Source of the DNA: Empedobacter sedimenti
Lineage (GTDB): Bacteria > Bacteroidota > Bacteroidia > Flavobacteriales > Weeksellaceae
Assembly: GCF_030005555.1 (NCBI RefSeq)
Contig: NZ_JASCQG010000001.1
Location: 62,001 to 126,000, forward strand
Length of the DNA stretch: 64,000 nt
Direction of reading: 5' to 3'
Shown here piece after piece: positions 60,659 through 64,000 of the stretch. A program made the position numbers and the translations under genes. Under the pieces are notes generated by a model. It had not been told where the DNA came from. It did not search any database and saw only the letters and a program-made list of their open reading frames with translations. Position 1 is the stretch's first letter. Every line of letters starts with the position of its first letter.

Positions 60659-62245
60659 ATGATCGAATACTTACCTTTTTTTCTTGCAATTATTGTTTTA
60701 ATTGTATTGCTGAATATTTGGGCGACAAAGCTTAGAATAGCTTATCCAATATTGTTAGTTTTAGTAGGGTTAGCAATAAGTTTTATTCCTGGATTACCTG
60801 TCATACACATTGATCCAAATCTTATCTTTTTTATTTTTTTACCACCATTATTATTTGAAGCTTCATGGAGTGTTTCTCTTAAAGAAATGAAAAAATGGTG
60901 GAGAATTATAGGTAGTTTCGCTTTTTTAGTCGTTTTCTTTACTGCTTTTTTGGTTGCCATCGTTTCTAATCATTTTATTCCAGGATTTAGTATTGCACTT
61001 GGTTTTGTTTTAGGAGGAATTGTTTCACCCCCAGATGCTGTTAGTACTGGTGCAATTACAAAATTTGTTGATATTCCTAAATCTACATCCGCTATTCTTG
61101 AAGGAGAAAGTTTATTGAATGACGCTTCTTCATTAATCATTTTTAGATTCGCTTTAGTTGCAGTTGGTACAGGTCAATTTATTTGGTATGATGCTACGAG
61201 AGATTTTTTTTGGATGTTAATAGGAGGAGTTGGTGTTGGTTTATTAATTGGATGGATTTTTATCCAACTTCATAAAAGATTAGCAACTGATGCGTCTTCG
61301 GATATCGTTTTAACGTTGATAGAACCTTATTTGATGTATTATATAGCAGAAGAATTGCATTGTTCTGGTGTTTTAGCTGTTGTAAGCGGCGGTCTTTTAA
61401 TGTCATCTCGTAATTTGAGTTTCCTCTCAAGTACAAGTCGATTAAAAGGACTAAGTTTTTGGGAATGTTTTTCGTTTTTATTGAACGGAATAGTTTTCAT
61501 GATAATTGGTTTAGGATTACCAGAAATTGTTGATGGTATTCGTACTTCTGGTATATCATTAAAAACAGCTATAGGATATGGTGTTTTGATTACATTTATC
61601 TTAATATTGGCTCGTATAATTAGTTCGTATGTAGCAATGATCTCTACCATAATTTTCAGAAGAAATGTTGCTCACCGAATGAATTTGAGTAGAAGAACAT
61701 TATGGACGCCAATTGTACTTGGATGGACAGGCATGAGAGGAGTTGTGTCACTTGCTGCTGCTTTAGCAATACCACTTAAATTAGAAAGTGGAGAACCTTT
61801 TCCTCACAGAAATTTAATTCTCTTTATTACATTTATTGTCATATTATTAACGCTTTTGATCCAAGGATTGACTTTACCTTATATTATCAAGCGTTTCAAA
61901 CCTTTTCATAATCTGAATCCAGAAGGAGAAGATGAAGAAGCAACTCGTTTGATGATAAAGAAAGGGCTAAAACAATATTCGTACGAGTTTATTAGAGATA
62001 AATATGAAAAGGATTGGGTAGGACATGTTGGAATGGAACGTGTGTTAAAACATTGGGAAACACAAGCCGAAAATCAAGACATTCGTTGGATGGATGATGA
62101 TGTAAAGAAGGTGTTGTTAGAAATGTTTGAGTTACAAAGAGCTTATCTGAATGAGTTGAATAAAGACTCCGAAATTAACGAAGAAATCATTCGCCAACAA
62201 ATCCATCAAATTGATTTAGAAGAAGAAAGAATACGATATATTTAA
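60659..62245 (+). CDS. Na+/H+ antiporter, CPA1 family
   Basis: 528 residues from MIEYLPFFLAIIVLIVLL; a frame at 60635 adds eight residues. About 12 membrane segments, with IFFIFLPPLLFEASW, GIVSPPDAVSTGAI, AILEGESLLNDASSLIIF and WTPIVLGWTGMRGVVSLAAALAIP, the NhaP/NHE signatures including the Asp of NDASSL. The last 110 residues are a soluble cytoplasmic tail (RLMIKKGLKQYSYEFIRDKYEKDW). It exchanges Na+ or K+ for H+ in pH control. Confidence 0.93.
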   Translation: MIEYLPFFLAIIVLIVLLNIWATKLRIAYPILLVLVGLAISFIPGLPVIHIDPNLIFFIFLPPLLFEASWSVSLKEMKKWWRIIGSFAFLVVFFTAFLVAIVSNHFIPGFSIALGFVLGGIVSPPDAVSTGAITKFVDIPKSTSAILEGESLLNDASSLIIFRFALVAVGTGQFIWYDATRDFFWMLIGGVGVGLLIGWIFIQLHKRLATDASSDIVLTLIEPYLMYYIAEELHCSGVLAVVSGGLLMSSRNLSFLSSTSRLKGLSFWECFSFLLNGIVFMIIGLGLPEIVDGIRTSGISLKTAIGYGVLITFILILARIISSYVAMISTIIFRRNVAHRMNLSRRTLWTPIVLGWTGMRGVVSLAAALAIPLKLESGEPFPHRNLILFITFIVILLTLLIQGLTLPYIIKRFKPFHNLNPEGEDEEATRLMIKKGLKQYSYEFIRDKYEKDWVGHVGMERVLKHWETQAENQDIRWMDDDVKKVLLEMFELQRAYLNELNKDSEINEEIIRQQIHQIDLEEERIRYI

Positions 62246-62277
62246 TTAAAGTAAAGCTTTATATAAGCTATATAATA

Positions 62278-62313
62278 AAAAGAGAATAAGTAATTTACAT
62301 ATTCTCTTTTTGT
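62278..62313. terminator. bidirectional terminator hairpin
   Basis: AAAAAGAGAATA and TATTCTCTTTTT around an 11-base loop. Confidence 0.8.
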
Positions 62314-63141
62314 TTAATTATTAATAATGTCTTTTGTTATTACTTTGGTGTTGTTGGGTTTGTTTCCATATAAAAAATCGAGATAAATTTTACTATATGA
62401 GTTAAAAATTTGTAATAATTTAAAATAATTTACATCATTCAATTGTATATTATTTTCTGTGTTATTTAAAGCACTATCGATAAAATCTCTAATCTTAAAC
62501 TTCGGAATTTTGAGATCATTTGTAAAATAATCATCTCCAAAATAGTTTTTGATTTTAGTAATTTTATCATATCTCGTTTCGTAATCAATCAGAGTTTTTC
62601 GCTGTTTTGCTTTACCAGAAAGAACATCAAATATTCTTCCGACATCTAAACGTGTTAACGAAATATCGCCTCCTAATAAACCAGCCTTTAAAGCTGATGT
62701 ATCTTTGATTGGTTTCAAATCAGGATTAACTCCTAAACTTGCATATAATTTGGTAATTGCGTCTTGCTTTTTACCATTTTTTACATCTTTTTCAAGAATT
62801 CCAGTTAATTTTTGTCCAATTACTGCAGTTCCTAACTGAATAACTTGTGGCGCAAGATGAACTACAATTGTTGGTTTTTGAAATAGATTTTGTCGTAAAA
62901 TGATATTTCTATTTTCATACCAATCTGACTGAAATTTTAGTGTGTCGTTTGCTTGTGCTTGAATAAAAAATGTACCAGCAAAGTTAGAGATTGTAGTATG
63001 TTTTGTTCTTAAATTGGTTACATAAATTCCTTCCGCATTATCTTCAGAATTATCAATAATAATATTTCCTTGAATCCATTTTTCTTGTGCAAAAATAAAT
63101 TGTGAGAGTAATATAAGCGCGAATGTAAAGAATGATTTCAA
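62314..63141 (-). CDS. carboxypeptidase-regulatory-like secreted protein
   Basis: 275 residues, signal peptide ending LSQFIFAQ. WIQGNIIIDNSEDNAEGIYVTNLRTKHTTISNFAGTF is a CarboxypepD-regulatory-like beta-sandwich found in Bacteroidota envelope proteins; the rest (LGTAVIGQKLTGILEKDVKNGKK and below) is unique to this group. The gene at 63240 is a paralogue in the same direction 98 bases upstream. Function unknown. Confidence 0.85.
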   Translation of the reverse strand: MKSFFTFALILLSQFIFAQEKWIQGNIIIDNSEDNAEGIYVTNLRTKHTTISNFAGTFFIQAQANDTLKFQSDWYENRNIILRQNLFQKPTIVVHLAPQVIQLGTAVIGQKLTGILEKDVKNGKKQDAITKLYASLGVNPDLKPIKDTSALKAGLLGGDISLTRLDVGRIFDVLSGKAKQRKTLIDYETRYDKITKIKNYFGDDYFTNDLKIPKFKIRDFIDSALNNTENNIQLNDVNYFKLLQIFNSYSKIYLDFLYGNKPNNTKVITKDIINN

Positions 63142-63239
63142 TTGTTTTTTTATTTATTTCTGATACGAAGATAAGTCTTAAAAAAATAATGTTGAATATG
63201 TTAACGTTTGTTGGCTAAAGTTTAAAATTCTCTTAAGAT

Positions 63240-64000
63240 TTATTGTTTTAGATTTTGATTTAGTTCTGTCAAATATTGTTTTGCAAACGGTTCTAAATCA
63301 ATCATAATCGTTTCAAATTGACGACCAATCACTTTTTCTCTTAATGGATAGCGATCGCTTGTGTAATAAAGAAATTCTTCAATTTTATATTCAGGTATAT
63401 GCAATTCTTCTGTATAAAATGTAAGCGGATAGTAATGTTTAACTTCTTGAATTAAAGAAGCTTTTGTCTCATAATTTCGAACGCGACGCTGATCACGATA
63501 AAAACCATTCATGTGTCCAATTAATCGAACAGGATTTAATAAATCCATTGGTTTGAACTTCGCTATATCTCTTTTTGGCTCTAAATCTCGCAAACGTTGA
63601 TCTAAACCAATTCGATCATACAAATCCGTTTTACTATCTCGTTGTCCATTTTTCCCAAATTTATCTCCAACAACAGCTGTTCCTAATTCTATGGTTTCTA
63701 TGTTAAGATGAGCTTGTAAAAATCCTTTGGTGTAAATAGCTTGATTGATGACAATTTTGCGCGGAACTAAGAAATCAGCTTCAAATAAAATTGTATCTCC
63801 AATATTAGCTTGAATAGAGTAAAATCCAGAATAATTGGTGTATGTACGCGAATCTGAGCGTAAATTTTCGACTCTAATTCCTGCACTTGTTGATGTCATA
63901 TCTGCTCCTTCATCAATCAAAACAGATCCTGTTATCAGTTTACTTTGAGCAAAACCAATAACCGAAGCGAAAAGAAAAAGATAGATCAACAACTGTTTTT
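63240..64000 (-). CDS. carboxypeptidase-regulatory-like secreted protein, 5' truncated by window edge
   Basis: At least 253 codons; the frame continues past the window edge (Lys-Gln precede the TTG at 63992), so the true start is probably a few codons beyond. Visible signal peptide LLIYLFLFASVIGFAQ, then KLITGSVLIDEGADMTSTSAGIRVENL, the beta-sandwich domain, and ETIELGTAVVGDKFGKNGQRDSKTDLYDRIGLDQRLRDL. It shares LGTAVxGxK and the later FxVxRxLIGHMNGFY-like organisation with the protein at 62314. Function unknown. Confidence 0.82.
   Translation of the reverse strand, partial: KQLLIYLFLFASVIGFAQSKLITGSVLIDEGADMTSTSAGIRVENLRSDSRTYTNYSGFYSIQANIGDTILFEADFLVPRKIVINQAIYTKGFLQAHLNIETIELGTAVVGDKFGKNGQRDSKTDLYDRIGLDQRLRDLEPKRDIAKFKPMDLLNPVRLIGHMNGFYRDQRRVRNYETKASLIQEVKHYYPLTFYTEELHIPEYKIEEFLYYTSDRYPLREKVIGRQFETIMIDLEPFAKQYLTELNQNLKQ

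Overview
The window is low-GC DNA from a member of the Bacteroidota, class Flavobacteriia, most likely a Weeksellaceae relative (Empedobacter/Chryseobacterium-like). The evidence is the strong AT bias, promoters of the TTTG / TAnnTTTG type, no obvious Shine-Dalgarno sequences, a large TonB-dependent receptor with a carboxypeptidase-regulatory N-terminus, the OstA-like/lipoprotein/class III aminotransferase block, and many small secreted proteins. Genus is an inference. No rRNA, tRNA or CRISPR array was seen.

Layout. 1-2100: end of a phenylacetate-type catabolic block (paaZ 3' part and a crotonase). 2100-8800: household and envelope genes (lipoprotein, retropepsin-like protein, FKBP and cyclophilin isomerases, a B12-binding radical SAM protein, LysR regulator plus YeiH exporter). 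8800-14700: mostly minus-strand single genes of unknown or hydrolytic function. 14700-25755: an accessory block that I read as an integron-like gene-cassette array. 25756-26613: the tyrosine recombinase at its head, divergent from the array. 26600-33300: a CocE/NonD hydrolase, then a plus-strand run of eight small cytosolic genes (two SRPBCC, two VOC, DUF1801/YdeI, DUF1801, DUF2461, methyltransferase). 33270-39430: Tat-exported alkaline phosphatase, DUF6642 protein, and a TonB receptor-glycerophosphodiesterase operon, together a plausible organophosphate-scavenging neighbourhood. 39650-44020: two paralogous long-chain acyl-CoA synthetases flanking a DoxX protein. 44000-64000: ordinary chromosomal genes (DEAD-box helicase, methionine aminopeptidase, YceI proteins, DOPA dioxygenase-like, alanine:cation symporter, PcrA/UvrD, Fur-family regulator, Dyp peroxidase, OstA-like protein, aminotransferase, Na+/H+ antiporter) with a toxin remnant at 46881.

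The most interesting structure is the cassette array. Related, degenerate imperfect palindromes sit immediately after the stop codons of minus-strand genes at 24820, 22481, 20732, 17402 and 14832, and at 15992 in front of the SDR/HxlR pair. All point the same way. Their outer cores resemble GTTAGCTG/CAGCTAAC, and the inner part carries a shared CAATACAAT...TTTTGC block. The same core (GTTAGCAG on the minus strand, 25613-25620) lies between the recombinase and the first cassette, with a near-consensus promoter just upstream that fires into the array. This is the geometry of intI-attI-Pc-attC, but the recombinase is a compact 285-residue protein and the sites do not fit the textbook attC core exactly. 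An IS1182-family element has inserted inside the first palindrome.

Several decayed or atypical genes are recorded: a tautomerase pseudogene, a YoeB-like toxin remnant, a retropepsin-like protein with both catalytic Asp replaced by His, and an SDR without its catalytic Lys.
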